Assembly: GCF_030348505.1 (NCBI RefSeq)
Contig: NZ_JAUCFJ010000001.1
Coordinates: 1-47,635 of the forward strand
Reading direction: 5' to 3'
Source: Lysinibacillus sp. G4S2
Lineage (GTDB): Bacteria; Bacillota; Bacilli; Bacillales_A; Planococcaceae
Length of the DNA: 47,635 nt
Shown here: in pieces, positions 7,114 to 15,644 of the stretch
How the letters are laid out: each line of letters opens with the position of its first letter
Numbering within the stretch: the first letter of the stretch is position 1
Translations under genes and position numbers: made by a program
Notes under the pieces: model-generated
Databases searched by the model: none
Seen by the model: only the letters and a program-made list of their open reading frames with translations
Told to the model about the DNA's origin: nothing

Positions 7114-8216
7114 CAAAATTTAATGTTGGGGATGAATTAACGTTCCTTAATAATACAAGCTCTTTTTTCACTAAAGGTAAAAAGTATAAAGTTATCAAAA
7201 TTGATAAAACGATGTATAGCTTTATTGATGATAAAGGAAACAAGCATCATTGGGATTTTGATAAAGCACACAAAGCGTTTGGTGAAAATTCATCGAAAAA
7301 ACAACGTATCACAGCATTAGAAAATGAAGTAGCTGAATTAAAGTTAATTGTTCATGAATTACGTGGTAAGAAATCGATTGAGCCTTCCACAATTAATACT
7401 GTGGAGGACATCATCGAATTTGAAGGTAAGCAATATCGCAAGGTTGATCGTGAAGCACGTGAAGGTGATGTGGTTGTATTTGATAAAACAGTAAATTTCA
7501 AAGGCGATGAAATTGTAACTAAAGGTCAGCTTTACAAAGCTAAAATAGGTGTCCTTGGTGAACTTGCTTTTGTTGATAATGAAGGCACTCCACTGAATGT
7601 TTATGATGGCGGTATTACTAAATTCATACCTGAAAATGTTAGTGTTTACGAACTAATCGAAGCCAAACCACTAACACCAAATCAAAAACGTGCTGTGATT
7701 ATTGAGAAGGCTAAGAAGTTTGTAGAGGACAACAAAACGGAAATTACAGGAGAAGCGCTTTACGGCAAGTATAAAGGCAAGGTTCAAACTTGGCGCAGCA
7801 TCTATGTATTCGCAAATAAATCAGGGAAACATGCTTGTAATGTTGAGTTTGTAGTCGATGCAGAAAAACGTACAATCACTGCTTTGATGCGAGGTGTTGA
7901 TACAAATAACCTTTACGAAGAAGCTACTGCAAAATGCAATCCAAATGACGTATTCAACGAACACATTGGAAAAGCAATTGCGTTAGGACGAGCACTAGGT
8001 CTAGATGTTAGTGAGTTTGAACAGGCGGTGCAGCCAAATGAAATTGCAGTAGGTCATAAAATAGAAGGTAAGTATAAAGATTTTTTTGACATCACATCGA
8101 TAAGTGAAACTAGATTCGAGACAAATCCAGGTATTGGTTTTCACAAATGGCGTTTTGATGAAGGTGAATTAAAAATCATCAACGACACTAACACTAAGTA
8201 TGGAGGTGTTGAATAA
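7110..8216 (+). CDS. Large early-operon protein with internal coiled coil, unknown function
   Basis: A 368-residue protein. The N-terminal segment is SH3-like or beta-barrel-like (NVGDELTFLNNTSSFFTKGK, YSFIDDKGNKHHWDFDKAHK). Next comes a short coiled coil (about 65-92; RITALENEVAELKLIVHELR), a second small-barrel-like repeat (YRKVDREAREGDVVVFDKT) and a C-terminal alpha/beta domain. Two opposed copies of the prophage motif region lie at 7382-7391 and 7399-7410. It overlaps both neighbours by a few bases, so it is cotranscribed. No family I can name; position before gam suggests a DNA-metabolism accessory. Confidence 0.7.
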   Translation: MTKFNVGDELTFLNNTSSFFTKGKKYKVIKIDKTMYSFIDDKGNKHHWDFDKAHKAFGENSSKKQRITALENEVAELKLIVHELRGKKSIEPSTINTVEDIIEFEGKQYRKVDREAREGDVVVFDKTVNFKGDEIVTKGQLYKAKIGVLGELAFVDNEGTPLNVYDGGITKFIPENVSVYELIEAKPLTPNQKRAVIIEKAKKFVEDNKTEITGEALYGKYKGKVQTWRSIYVFANKSGKHACNVEFVVDAEKRTITALMRGVDTNNLYEEATAKCNPNDVFNEHIGKAIALGRALGLDVSEFEQAVQPNEIAVGHKIEGKYKDFFDITSISETRFETNPGIGFHKWRFDEGELKIINDTNTKYGGVE

Positions 8217-8779
8217 TGTTAGCAAACAAACTTGAACAATTAGACGAGCAGTTACAAGACAACTCGGTTGAATTAACAAAAGAAGAAGTGGTTGAGCAAT
8301 TTAAAATCGATGGTTTAGATTCAGCAGATTGGGCATTACGCAAAATTGCTATTAACAATAAAGCACTACAAGAAAAGGAAGAACTTTTCGCTAAGTATGA
8401 ACAATGGATTAAAGCAGAACGTGCTAAAACAGAACGTGATAATAGCTTCTTTGAATATTTACTAACGGATTATCATGCGCGTATTTTAGCCGAAAATCCA
8501 AAACAAAAATCGATTAGCACACCAAACGGTAAAGTTCAATCTACTACTCGCAAGCCAGCAATCGTTAAGCCGGAAAAAGATAGCCTTCCACAGTTGATTG
8601 AGTATGCAGAGCAAAATGAATTTGCTGATTTTGTGGAAGTCAAAAAGGAACTAAAGTGGACTGAATTTAAGAAGGAATTAACACTAACAGACGATTTGAA
8701 AGTCGTTGATTCTAATGGTCAAGTCGTTCCAAACATTCCGATTTCAGAAGGCGGCACAACATTTAAAATCACAACTTAG
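8216..8779 (+). CDS. Gam-like host-nuclease inhibitor family protein
   Basis: A 187-residue protein. Residues 30-125 (ALRKIAINNKALQEKEELFA, YEQWIKAERAKTE, FFEYLLTDYHARI, STPNGKVQSTTRKPAI) look like the Mu Gam-like family: a long coiled coil, then the conserved LPNGK.Q.R..P segment. Mu Gam binds linear DNA ends and shields them from exonucleases; by analogy this protein may protect phage ends or assist recombination. It heads a module with a Sak4-like ATPase and DUF669. The start ATG overlaps the previous stop. Confidence 0.75.
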   Translation: MLANKLEQLDEQLQDNSVELTKEEVVEQFKIDGLDSADWALRKIAINNKALQEKEELFAKYEQWIKAERAKTERDNSFFEYLLTDYHARILAENPKQKSISTPNGKVQSTTRKPAIVKPEKDSLPQLIEYAEQNEFADFVEVKKELKWTEFKKELTLTDDLKVVDSNGQVVPNIPISEGGTTFKITT

Positions 8780-8789
8780 GAGGGTAATC

Positions 8790-8996
8790 ATGGTACAAGT
8801 AAATGGCTTAACAGATGCATTAACAGAAGTTGATAACTTTAAAGATTCAGCAGTTTCAGAAATAAATCATGCATTAGACACACTTTCTGACATCGATTTC
8901 ACAGTCAATTCAGAAGAAGATGTCCAATATATCGAATCAGAAGTAAAAAGCGCAATGGATGCTTTGAAAGAAGCACTTAGTACATTAGAAAGCTAA
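8790..8996 (+). CDS. Small acidic helical protein in the recombination module
   Basis: A 68-residue protein (MVQVNGLTDALTEVDNFKDS) with alternating acidic helices and no Cys. TTAGGAGGGTAATC precedes ATG 8790; the frame extends further upstream only as overlap with the Gam-like gene. Function unknown. Confidence 0.65.
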   Translation: MVQVNGLTDALTEVDNFKDSAVSEINHALDTLSDIDFTVNSEEDVQYIESEVKSAMDALKEALSTLES

Positions 8997-9012
8997 TTAG
9001 GAGGAAAAACAC

Positions 9013-9405
9013 TTGAAAAAATTACTTAATCAAAAAGAACAATGGTATGCAGATACAGCAGAAGATGCAGAGGAAATTGTTACTGAAGCGAAAGAAAATG
9101 AAGCGTTAGTTATGAAAAAAATCAGCGAAAAATACAACAAATACGGTCAGTATTTCCTTGTTGATTTAACGTACCAATATGGCACACCTAAAGAGGTAAT
9201 GGAAGGTAAGCCGAAGGATGATGCTCCAGATGGTCAAATGAGCATTGAAGAAGTACATGAAGGTGTACCATATACAGTCAATCAAGATGGCAGTGTAAAA
9301 GTGGAAAATAATGATGAAGAATTGCCAGAGTTCGAAGATCCATTCGCTGATAAGGAAGAGGAAGAAAAGAAAAATGATGTCGATGATGAGAACTTGCCAT
9401 TTTAA
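9013..9405 (+). CDS. Phage protein with SSB-like C-terminal tip
   Basis: A 130-residue protein. The N-terminal two thirds (WYADTAEDAEEIVTEAKENE, YGQYFLVDLTYQYGTPKEVM) form a small alpha/beta domain seen in Firmicutes phages without a known role. The tail is disordered, strongly acidic, and ends DVDDENLPF, closely resembling the acidic-LPF tip by which bacterial SSB recruits RecG, PriA, RecO and others. TTG start with AGGAGG upstream. The DUF669 protein two genes later ends the same way. Recruitment of host repair factors is inference. Confidence 0.7.
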   Translation: MKKLLNQKEQWYADTAEDAEEIVTEAKENEALVMKKISEKYNKYGQYFLVDLTYQYGTPKEVMEGKPKDDAPDGQMSIEEVHEGVPYTVNQDGSVKVENNDEELPEFEDPFADKEEEEKKNDVDDENLPF

Positions 9406-9426
9406 TAGAAAAGGAGTGTGGAAGAA

Positions 9427-10125
9427 TTGGAATTAACGAATGGAGCTCAAATCACTAAAAGTAAAAAAGCTCACATCATCATGTATTCGAAACAAGGTGA
9501 TGGCAAAACAACGGTAGCTGGATTATTACCAGGCAAAACATTGGTGTTCGATATTGATGGTACAAGCCAAGTGTTAGCAGGTTATGAAAATGTCGATGTA
9601 GCGAAGATTGATGGAGAAAACCCTCGTGAAAGTATTCTTAAGTTTTACGCAATCGCTAAAGCTAACATCAAAAAATATGACAATGTTTTTATCGATAATC
9701 TTACGCACTATCAAAAGTTATGGTTGCTACAAAAAGGAGAAAAAACAAAAAGTGGTATGCCAGAATTGAAAGATTATGCATTACTGGACAACCATCTATT
9801 GAAGCTTGTTGAAACCTTTAACAGTTTAGATGCAAATATCATTTTCACATCATGGGAAACAACACGCGAAATCATTGAAGAGGGCGGTACAAAGTATAAC
9901 CAATTCATACCTGATATTCGGGATAAAATTGTAAATCATATCATGGGCATTGAACATGTGGTTGCTCGTTTAGTAAAGAAAGCAGATGGTACACGAGGTT
10001 TCATATTAGAGGGCAATCAAAGCATGTATGCGAAAAACCACTTGGATGATCGTAACGGTTGTTTACAAAATGAATTATTAAATATTGGAAGTATGCCTTC
10101 CACAGACAATAAGGAGGAAAAATAA
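9427..10125 (+). CDS. Sak4-like RecA-fold ATPase (phage nucleotide-binding protein)
   Basis: A 232-residue ATPase with Walker A YSKQGDGKTT near the N-terminus, a Walker-B-like strand NVFIDNLTHY, and the downstream signal ANIIFTSWETTREI. This layout matches the phage nucleotide-binding family that includes Sak4 single-strand annealing recombinases. It would anneal or pair DNA during phage recombination, probably with the SSB-like DUF669 protein encoded next. TTG 9427 is favoured because AAGGAGTG ends about 10 bases before it; the GTG at 9418 overlaps that ribosome site. Family placement is good, exact activity is inferred. Confidence 0.82.
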   Translation: MELTNGAQITKSKKAHIIMYSKQGDGKTTVAGLLPGKTLVFDIDGTSQVLAGYENVDVAKIDGENPRESILKFYAIAKANIKKYDNVFIDNLTHYQKLWLLQKGEKTKSGMPELKDYALLDNHLLKLVETFNSLDANIIFTSWETTREIIEEGGTKYNQFIPDIRDKIVNHIMGIEHVVARLVKKADGTRGFILEGNQSMYAKNHLDDRNGCLQNELLNIGSMPSTDNKEEK

Positions 10126-10127
10126 TT

Positions 10128-10622
10128 ATGGGTTTCAAAATTAATTTCGACGAAGAGAATGTATCATCAGGTGAATTTCAATTAGTAGCAGAAGGGAAAT
10201 ATGAAGCTGCAATAATTAACGCCGAGGCTAAAGAGTGGCAAGGTCAATATTCAATTGGATTTGATGTAGAAATTCGTTCTGATGTTGATCAAAAACATCA
10301 AGGAGCAAAAGTTCTGTATAACACGCTTTATTTAAGTAGCGATAAACCTGAATACGCTGAAAGTACAGAAAAGAAAAGAAACTCATTCTTAGTAGCTTGC
10401 GGTTATAGCGGTAAGCAAAGTCTTGATTTAGATGAAGTAGTTAAAAATATCATCGGTAAAAACGTATTAGTGTATATCAAGCATGTGGAGGATAAAAATG
10501 ATAAGGAACGTAAATATCCACGAGTATCATTTGTAGCACCTTCTAAAGTGTCCAAGAATGAAGATCCGTTTGCTAACAACAAGGGTCCGATTGACATATC
10601 CGAAGACGATTTACCATTCTAA
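10128..10622 (+). CDS. DUF669 protein with a host-SSB-like C-terminal tail
   Basis: A 164-residue protein. Residues 1-135 match DUF669 phage proteins (FNFDEEN-like start, GKYEAAIINAEAKEWQGQYS, NTLYLSSDKPEYAEST, LVACGYSGKQ), which pair with Sak4 or Erf modules and are thought to act like SSB. The last 19 residues, DPFANNKGPIDISEDDLPF, closely resemble what I recall of the end of Bacillaceae SSB. The phage protein therefore appears to carry a borrowed or mimicked SSB interaction tail. AAGGAGGAAAAATAATT precedes the ATG. A terminator follows. Confidence 0.82.
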   Translation: MGFKINFDEENVSSGEFQLVAEGKYEAAIINAEAKEWQGQYSIGFDVEIRSDVDQKHQGAKVLYNTLYLSSDKPEYAESTEKKRNSFLVACGYSGKQSLDLDEVVKNIIGKNVLVYIKHVEDKNDKERKYPRVSFVAPSKVSKNEDPFANNKGPIDISEDDLPF

Positions 10623-10632
10623 AAAACTTAAT

Positions 10633-10666
10633 AGAGAGGTCTGTTTTAGGCGGACTTCTCTTTTTT
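10633..10666 (+). terminator. Rho-independent terminator inside the early region
   Basis: AGAGAGGTC (10633-10641) and GACTTCTCT (10653-10661) form a 9-bp stem with one G-U pair and an 11-base loop, followed by TTTTT. It separates the recombination genes from the primase gene although both are read the same way. The primase either needs readthrough or antitermination, or has its own promoter. Confidence 0.75.
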
Positions 10667-10696
10667 ATACAAAAAAACTGGTGAAAAGGTGAAAAA

Positions 10697-13072
10697 ATGA
10701 AAGTACCAATCAATTTTAATGAAATACCATCTGAATTAAGGTCACTTTCCCAGTGGATATTGTGGAAGTCAGAAGAAAAAGGCGGACGATATACAAAAAT
10801 ACCGTATCAAACAGATGGTAACGAAGCTAGAAGTAATGACCGAAGAACATGGTCCACTTTTGCAACTGCAGCTAAATTCTATATGGAATCAAATGCAAAT
10901 GGTATCGGCTTTGTATTCTCGCGTCAAGACAACTATATCGGTATTGATATTGATAAATGCGTTACGTATGCAGCAGAGGATACAGATAAAGTTAATCCGA
11001 TTATAAGTGATTTTGCTAAAGAAATTATAGATACACTGGATAGCTATACAGAGTTTAGTGTGAGTGGTACTGGCATCCATATCATCATCAAGGGGAGCCT
11101 TCCACAAAGTGTGGTGGGTACAGGGCGTAGAAGTACAAAACGTGGCTTAGAAATTTACCAATATGGTCGTTATTTTACAATGACTGGGAATCGTGAAAAT
11201 TCAAATGAAATTTATGATCGTACAGATGAGTTGGCCGAGATATTTGAAAAATATTTTGATGACAGCGATGTACAAGGTCGAGTCAATTTAGCAGAGTTTG
11301 AAAAAGACGAAATCAAGCTATCGAATGAAGCGCTTTGGGAGCGGATGTTCCGTAGTAAATCGGGCGATGAAATACGCTCTTTGTATAACGGAAATTTAAC
11401 GAATAATGACCATTCATCCAGTGATTTATCATTGTGTAATCATCTTGCATTCTGGACAGGTAAAAGCTCATCAAGAATGGATTCGATGTTTAGAGAAACA
11501 AGCCTTATGCGCGACAAATGGGACAGAATCCATTTTAGCGATACTGGTGAAACATATGGTGAACGTACCATAGCAGAGGCTATTACCTCAACTACAACTA
11601 CCGTATTGGACCACAAGCATGAAGAAGAATATGCTGAGTTCGATGTGTCATTCACAGTTGATACAGTAGCAGATGATGTAGAAAAAAAACCGAAAAAGAA
11701 ATTCCGACTTAATGAATTAGGAAATGCCGAACGTATTGCGTATGAATATGGCCATGTAATCAGATTTGTTGGCGATACAGGACATTGGTATTTATGGGAC
11801 GGAAAACGATGGAAAGTTGACCGGGCAATGCAGATTGAGCGTATAGCAAATAAAGTTTTGCGTGAACTTGAAAAATCAGATAACGAATTAGAAGTAAAAT
11901 GGGCACGTAGTTGCGGAAAGAGGAATATACGTATGAATAGCATAAAAGATTTAATGCCATTAGTACCAGCTGAACGTGAAGAGTTTGACCGCCATAAATA
12001 TTTATTCAACGTAGATAACGGAGTTATTAATTTACGTGATGGCAAGTTACAACAACATGATCGTGAGTTGCGGTTATCAAAAATATCAAATGTTCCTTTT
12101 GATGAAAAAGCCGAATGTCCAACATGGTTAAACTTCCTGGATCAAATTTTTAAAGGTGATAAAGATTTAATTGAATATATGCAACGATTAATCGGTTACT
12201 CACTTACAGGTGATATTTCTGAGCAAGGTATGTATTTTCTTGTTGGTGGAGGCTCTAATGGTAAATCAACATTTGTGAATACTGTTAAAAATTTAATGGG
12301 CGATTATGGATTGCAAACTAAATCAGATACGTTTATCAAGAAAAAAGACCAAGGCGCAAATAACGATATTGCGAGGTTGGCCAGTGCGAGATTTGTATCA
12401 GCAGTTGAATCGGAAGAAGGCGAGAAATTACAAGAATCACTTGTTAAAACAATAACTGGTGGTGAGCCGATATTGGCCCGATTCTTACGACAAGAATTTT
12501 TTGAATTTATTCCAGAATTTAAAGTCTTCTTTACAACAAACCATAAACCGATTATTGGCGGTGTGGACGAAGGTATTTGGCGCCGAGTAAAAATCATTCC
12601 TTTCACTTTGAATTTAAAACCACATGAGCGAGATAAAAAACTTGAAGAGAAATTATCACTCGAGATGTCAGGAATTTTGAATTGGGCGCTTGAAGGTTGT
12701 TTGAAGTGGCAACAATCAGGTTTGAAAGAGCCAAAGGTTGTGGTGGATGCAACAGGAAATTACAAAGAGGAAATGGATATTCTTGCTCCGTTTCTTAGTG
12801 AAATTTGTTATACAGATGAACCGAAGAATGAAGCAATTCGAATTGAAGCACAAGAATTGTACAAGGTTTATGACAATTGGTGCTTTAAATCTGGAGAGCG
12901 CCAAATTGGAAATCGATCGTTTTATCGCATGTTAGAAACGAAAGGTTTCGGAAAAACGAAAGGTGCTGGAAATAAAACATTTTTGACAGGAATTACCTTA
13001 AATGAACGAAAGCCAGTTACTAAAGAGGTTACTGAAAATGAAGAAACAGGTGGTTTCAAGCTCTCTTACTAA
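10697..13072 (+). CDS. P4-family primase-helicase (replication protein)
   Basis: A 791-residue replication protein. The N-terminus (about 1-290) has a PrimPol/AEP-like core: WILWKSEEKGGRYTKIPYQT, GIGFVFSRQDNYIGIDIDKC with the metal-binding DxD near 83-85, and SGTGIHIIIKG. The middle to C-terminus carries the D5_N/P4 superfamily-3 helicase with Walker A GGGSNGKST (about 517-525), Walker B-like KVFFTTNHKP and sensor GVDEGIWRRVKIIPF. It should open and prime the phage origin. An AAGGTGA site precedes the ATG. An AT-rich, repeat-containing stretch follows directly and may be its origin. Confidence 0.9.
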   Translation: MKVPINFNEIPSELRSLSQWILWKSEEKGGRYTKIPYQTDGNEARSNDRRTWSTFATAAKFYMESNANGIGFVFSRQDNYIGIDIDKCVTYAAEDTDKVNPIISDFAKEIIDTLDSYTEFSVSGTGIHIIIKGSLPQSVVGTGRRSTKRGLEIYQYGRYFTMTGNRENSNEIYDRTDELAEIFEKYFDDSDVQGRVNLAEFEKDEIKLSNEALWERMFRSKSGDEIRSLYNGNLTNNDHSSSDLSLCNHLAFWTGKSSSRMDSMFRETSLMRDKWDRIHFSDTGETYGERTIAEAITSTTTTVLDHKHEEEYAEFDVSFTVDTVADDVEKKPKKKFRLNELGNAERIAYEYGHVIRFVGDTGHWYLWDGKRWKVDRAMQIERIANKVLRELEKSDNELEVKWARSCGKRNIRMNSIKDLMPLVPAEREEFDRHKYLFNVDNGVINLRDGKLQQHDRELRLSKISNVPFDEKAECPTWLNFLDQIFKGDKDLIEYMQRLIGYSLTGDISEQGMYFLVGGGSNGKSTFVNTVKNLMGDYGLQTKSDTFIKKKDQGANNDIARLASARFVSAVESEEGEKLQESLVKTITGGEPILARFLRQEFFEFIPEFKVFFTTNHKPIIGGVDEGIWRRVKIIPFTLNLKPHERDKKLEEKLSLEMSGILNWALEGCLKWQQSGLKEPKVVVDATGNYKEEMDILAPFLSEICYTDEPKNEAIRIEAQELYKVYDNWCFKSGERQIGNRSFYRMLETKGFGKTKGAGNKTFLTGITLNERKPVTKEVTENEETGGFKLSY

Positions 13073-13366
13073 CTATCAGGAGTGTTAAATAACTTTCAAT
13101 AACTTTTTATAAAATCAGTCATACCAAGGGTTTAAGAGTTGTTTTTTACTACTTTAGTTATTTTAGTTATTTGTTTTTAGGTTAATTAAAAAAATAAAAA
13201 AATATATAAAGATATATATAGAGCGGTAATACAAAAAATGGATAACGAAATTAACTATTTTCCTTCAAACACTTGTGGCTGTAAGAGCGAAGTGAGTTAT
13301 CGTTTAATAACTTTCGTTAACTTATGGGGAATTTGATAATTTTCAGTAACTAGGTGGTGGGAATAA
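13073..13366. other. AT-rich intergenic region, candidate phage replication origin
   Basis: About 294 bases without a convincing gene. It holds AATAACTTT repeats at 13088-13097, 13098-13106 and 13306-13315, reversed relatives (agttattttagttattt around 13150-13172; gataacgaaattaac around 13241-13255), and a run almost free of G/C between about 13178 and 13222. Its place directly downstream of the primase-helicase gene and its iterated AT-rich make-up fit a phage origin. The orientation switch of the GCCYTCCACA motif falls in the interval containing it. Function is inferred. Confidence 0.45.
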
Positions 13367-13792
13367 TTGGTTTTACGTATATTATCACTAATTTGGAAAA
13401 ATGGTGCTGAAATATATCGGGATGAATCGGATGGTAGATTAGCTTTAAAAAATGCGAGGTTGGTTCCAGAGGATGTATTAAAAGCAGCTGATCCGATTTT
13501 CGGTGAAATAGAAAAGTGGTTTAAGTCATGGGAAGAAGCTAAAGCAATCGATAAACACATTCGAATGATGATACATCAAGCTTGTGGATGGCAACACAAT
13601 CCGAAACTCAATGAATGGATATGCGAGGACGTTGATGCATTGATGTTGTTCATGGAGTGGCAAGAAACGTTAGCCAAAAACGGATGGAATGATATCTATG
13701 AAGATTATCGACAATTTGAAAATGATGAATCAAATGTGATGAAACAAAAAATATATGAACGTGCTATTTTATACGCTAATCAAAATAAGTGA
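13367..13792 (+). CDS. Phage protein of unknown function, downstream of candidate origin
   Basis: A 141-residue, mostly helical, Trp-rich protein (IEKWFKSWEEAKAIDKHIRM, EWQETLAKNGWNDIYEDYRQ). TTG start 13367 with an AGGTGGTGGG site about 9 bases upstream. It follows the primase and candidate origin, so a replication-accessory role is possible, but no family is recognised. Confidence 0.7.
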   Translation: MVLRILSLIWKNGAEIYRDESDGRLALKNARLVPEDVLKAADPIFGEIEKWFKSWEEAKAIDKHIRMMIHQACGWQHNPKLNEWICEDVDALMLFMEWQETLAKNGWNDIYEDYRQFENDESNVMKQKIYERAILYANQNK

Positions 13793-13906
13793 TTTGAAGA
13801 CGTTTTAAGACGTTTTAGAGGACGGGTGATAAATATATCAAACTTGTAAAAAGAACGCTTGTACGGTGCTTGTTTTAAGCGAAAATGAGGAGGTAAATAG
13901 ATTGGT

Positions 13907-14278
13907 ATGACTAAATATGAAAAATTAGAAGTTGGACAACGAATTTGGATTGAATCAATTTGGTACTTCTACACAAATCGTGACCGTTCAATAAGTGAAT
14001 ACGAAATTGTTGAGGCAAATCGTAATAGTGCTTATGCAGTTAGAGTTAATAACCTAGATAAAGACAAACCTTATCGTGATCGTATAGACCAAAGAACGCG
14101 CAAAATAAAAGGCTCGGGTTCATTCGGTGTTGGTGAAGTCTTTCGGGAGAGTAAAGAGGTATTTGAAGCCGATGTCAAGCGTGTAAATGATACAGAGATT
14201 GCTAGAGAAAAAGCGATAAAAAAGGTGAATAAGATGTCACTAGAACAACTCGAAGAATTGCTAGGTGATGTTCAATGA
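13907..14278 (+). CDS. Phage protein of unknown function
   Basis: A 123-residue protein. The N-terminal half looks like a small beta-barrel (KLEVGQRIWIESIWYFYTNR, RSISEYEIVEANRNSAYAVR) and the C-terminus is helical. AGGAGGT lies 12 bases before the ATG, a rather long gap. It overlaps the nuclease gene that follows by four bases. The 114 bases before it hold two direct copies of AAGACGTTTT but no gene. Confidence 0.7.
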   Translation: MTKYEKLEVGQRIWIESIWYFYTNRDRSISEYEIVEANRNSAYAVRVNNLDKDKPYRDRIDQRTRKIKGSGSFGVGEVFRESKEVFEADVKRVNDTEIAREKAIKKVNKMSLEQLEELLGDVQ

Positions 14279-14814
14279 TTCACTACGCTTACACCAATAC
14301 TGAAATAGATAAAATCATAAAAACACTCACAATCGTAATAGACACTCGTGAGAAATCGAATGAGCATATCAGAGAATATTTCGTAGCACGGGATATACCT
14401 TTTCGAATTAAAAAATTAGATGTTGGTGATTACGGATGTCTTATTCCTAAAAACGATGAATTAGGAATACCAAGAGATATTTATCTCAATAGTTTCGTTG
14501 AACGCAAAAACGGAGTAGATGAGATTACTGGCAACTTACAAAAAGATACACAGCATGCATTTGAAAATGAATTGATTCGTAGTCAAGGAAGTCGATTTGT
14601 GCTTTTTGTTGAAGAATTAGATTTTGATGAAAAAATAGTTGCTGGTGATTACCGTAGCGCATATGATCCTAAAGCATTGAAAGGTCGATTGGAATCATTT
14701 AAAGCTAAGTACAATTTTGAAATTGTTCCAATGTCCAAAAAAATGATTGGTCACAATATTTACAACAGATTCAAACAGCATATGAAATTAGCTTTGAAGA
14801 AAGGTGCTTTCTAA
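14275..14814 (+). CDS. ERCC4/XPF-type structure-specific nuclease
   Basis: A 179-residue nuclease with the full motif set of the ERCC4 fold: IVIDTREKSN at about 20-30, KLDVGDYGCL, and the active-site FVERKNGVDEITGNL (the ERKxxxD signature). This is followed by FVLFVEELD and a C-terminal helical region. Such standalone phage ERCC4 proteins cleave branched DNA, for example replication or recombination intermediates, before packaging. It starts in an ATGA overlap with the preceding gene. Confidence 0.85.
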   Translation: MIHYAYTNTEIDKIIKTLTIVIDTREKSNEHIREYFVARDIPFRIKKLDVGDYGCLIPKNDELGIPRDIYLNSFVERKNGVDEITGNLQKDTQHAFENELIRSQGSRFVLFVEELDFDEKIVAGDYRSAYDPKALKGRLESFKAKYNFEIVPMSKKMIGHNIYNRFKQHMKLALKKGAF

Positions 14815-14819
14815 TCATC

Positions 14820-15059
14820 GTGAACATGCGCAATGGGATTCCTATTGTTCAGTCGGTGAAAAGTAAAAAACAACTACAGAGAAGATTGTGGAAGGCCATT
14901 CCCAATCCATTTACAAAGTATATCGAGATGTTTATGACGGTCGATGGATGCGAAGTGAGTATTTCCATACCTTACGATTTTGAATATGTTCAGCAGTATA
15001 TAAATGAGGGTTGGATTGAGAGAGGAGTGTGGGATGTAGATGAACGCAAAAATGCTTGA
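14820..15059 (+). CDS. Small phage protein
   Basis: A 79-residue protein (MNMRNGIPIVQSVKSKKQLQ, then a beta-rich part IEMFMTVDGCEVSISIPYDF). GTG 14820 and ATG 14826 are both possible because no strong ribosome site is nearby. The 3' end overlaps the following gene by 20 bases. Contains one reverse copy of the prophage motif at 14887-14896. Function unknown. Confidence 0.6.
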   Translation: MNMRNGIPIVQSVKSKKQLQRRLWKAIPNPFTKYIEMFMTVDGCEVSISIPYDFEYVQQYINEGWIERGVWDVDERKNA

Positions 15060-15426
15060 GAAACGTAGGGAGATTATTAAGAAAATCGATGCTCTTTCAT
15101 CAAAATGTAATTGTCACACAGCCATTGAATTTAATAGCTGTCCGAATTGTAAAGAGATTACTAAATACGGTCAATTATTACTCAAACTAGTTAATAAACG
15201 AAAGTCTAACAATATCGTTGAATTAGATGATTTCATTCCAGTTAAAAACTCAAAGGTTCAATTAACAAAACAAAAATATCTTAAATTAAAAAGTGCTGAT
15301 AAAACAGATAAGGAAATTGCTGAAATATGTGGTGTATCTCCAGGAACAATTAAAAATTGGAAAATAGCAAATAACATTGTAACCGAACGTGTTATAAGAA
15401 GGAGTTATAAAAAGAAATGTCAATAG
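15040..15426 (+). CDS. Zinc-finger plus HTH phage protein
   Basis: A 128-residue protein with a Cys cluster CNCHTAIEFNSCPNC (about 23-37), a likely zinc site, and a C-terminal HTH (LKSADKTDKEIAEICGVSPG, TIKNWK) like those of sigma-70 region 4 or Hin-type recombinases, followed by a basic tail. Probably a DNA-binding regulator of the early or middle operon. The start overlaps the preceding gene; the end overlaps the next. Confidence 0.75.
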   Translation: MNAKMLEKRREIIKKIDALSSKCNCHTAIEFNSCPNCKEITKYGQLLLKLVNKRKSNNIVELDDFIPVKNSKVQLTKQKYLKLKSADKTDKEIAEICGVSPGTIKNWKIANNIVTERVIRRSYKKKCQ

Positions 15427-15644
15427 AAGAACAAATCTTAGCAAATCCAGTATTACGAGATATGCAAAACTTACTAGAATTACAGACTGCAAAAGGACTT
15501 GCAAAGTATGGAACAACAGTCAATCCAATGGATTACACAACTATTCAATGGATTGAACATGCTAGACAAGAGTTAATGGACGAACTTGTTTATTTGACAG
15601 TTTTAAAACAGAAAATGGAGGAAATGCAGAATGAGAGAGATTAA
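15417..15644 (+). CDS. Small MazG-like/NTP-PPase-type helical protein
   Basis: A 75-residue protein with AKGLAKYGTTVNPMDYTTIQ and WIEHARQELMDELVYLTVLK. The E..DELVYL helix and the preceding KYG motif resemble short all-alpha NTP pyrophosphatase-like phage proteins. Its length is about half a full MazG domain, so activity is doubtful. It overlaps both neighbours (about 10 bases each). Confidence 0.6.
   Translation: MSIEEQILANPVLRDMQNLLELQTAKGLAKYGTTVNPMDYTTIQWIEHARQELMDELVYLTVLKQKMEEMQNERD

Noticed and set aside
11440..12045. 201-codon minus-strand frame
   Set aside because: It is antisense to the primase-helicase gene, with no start signal and a Ser/Arg-rich composition typical of a shadow frame.
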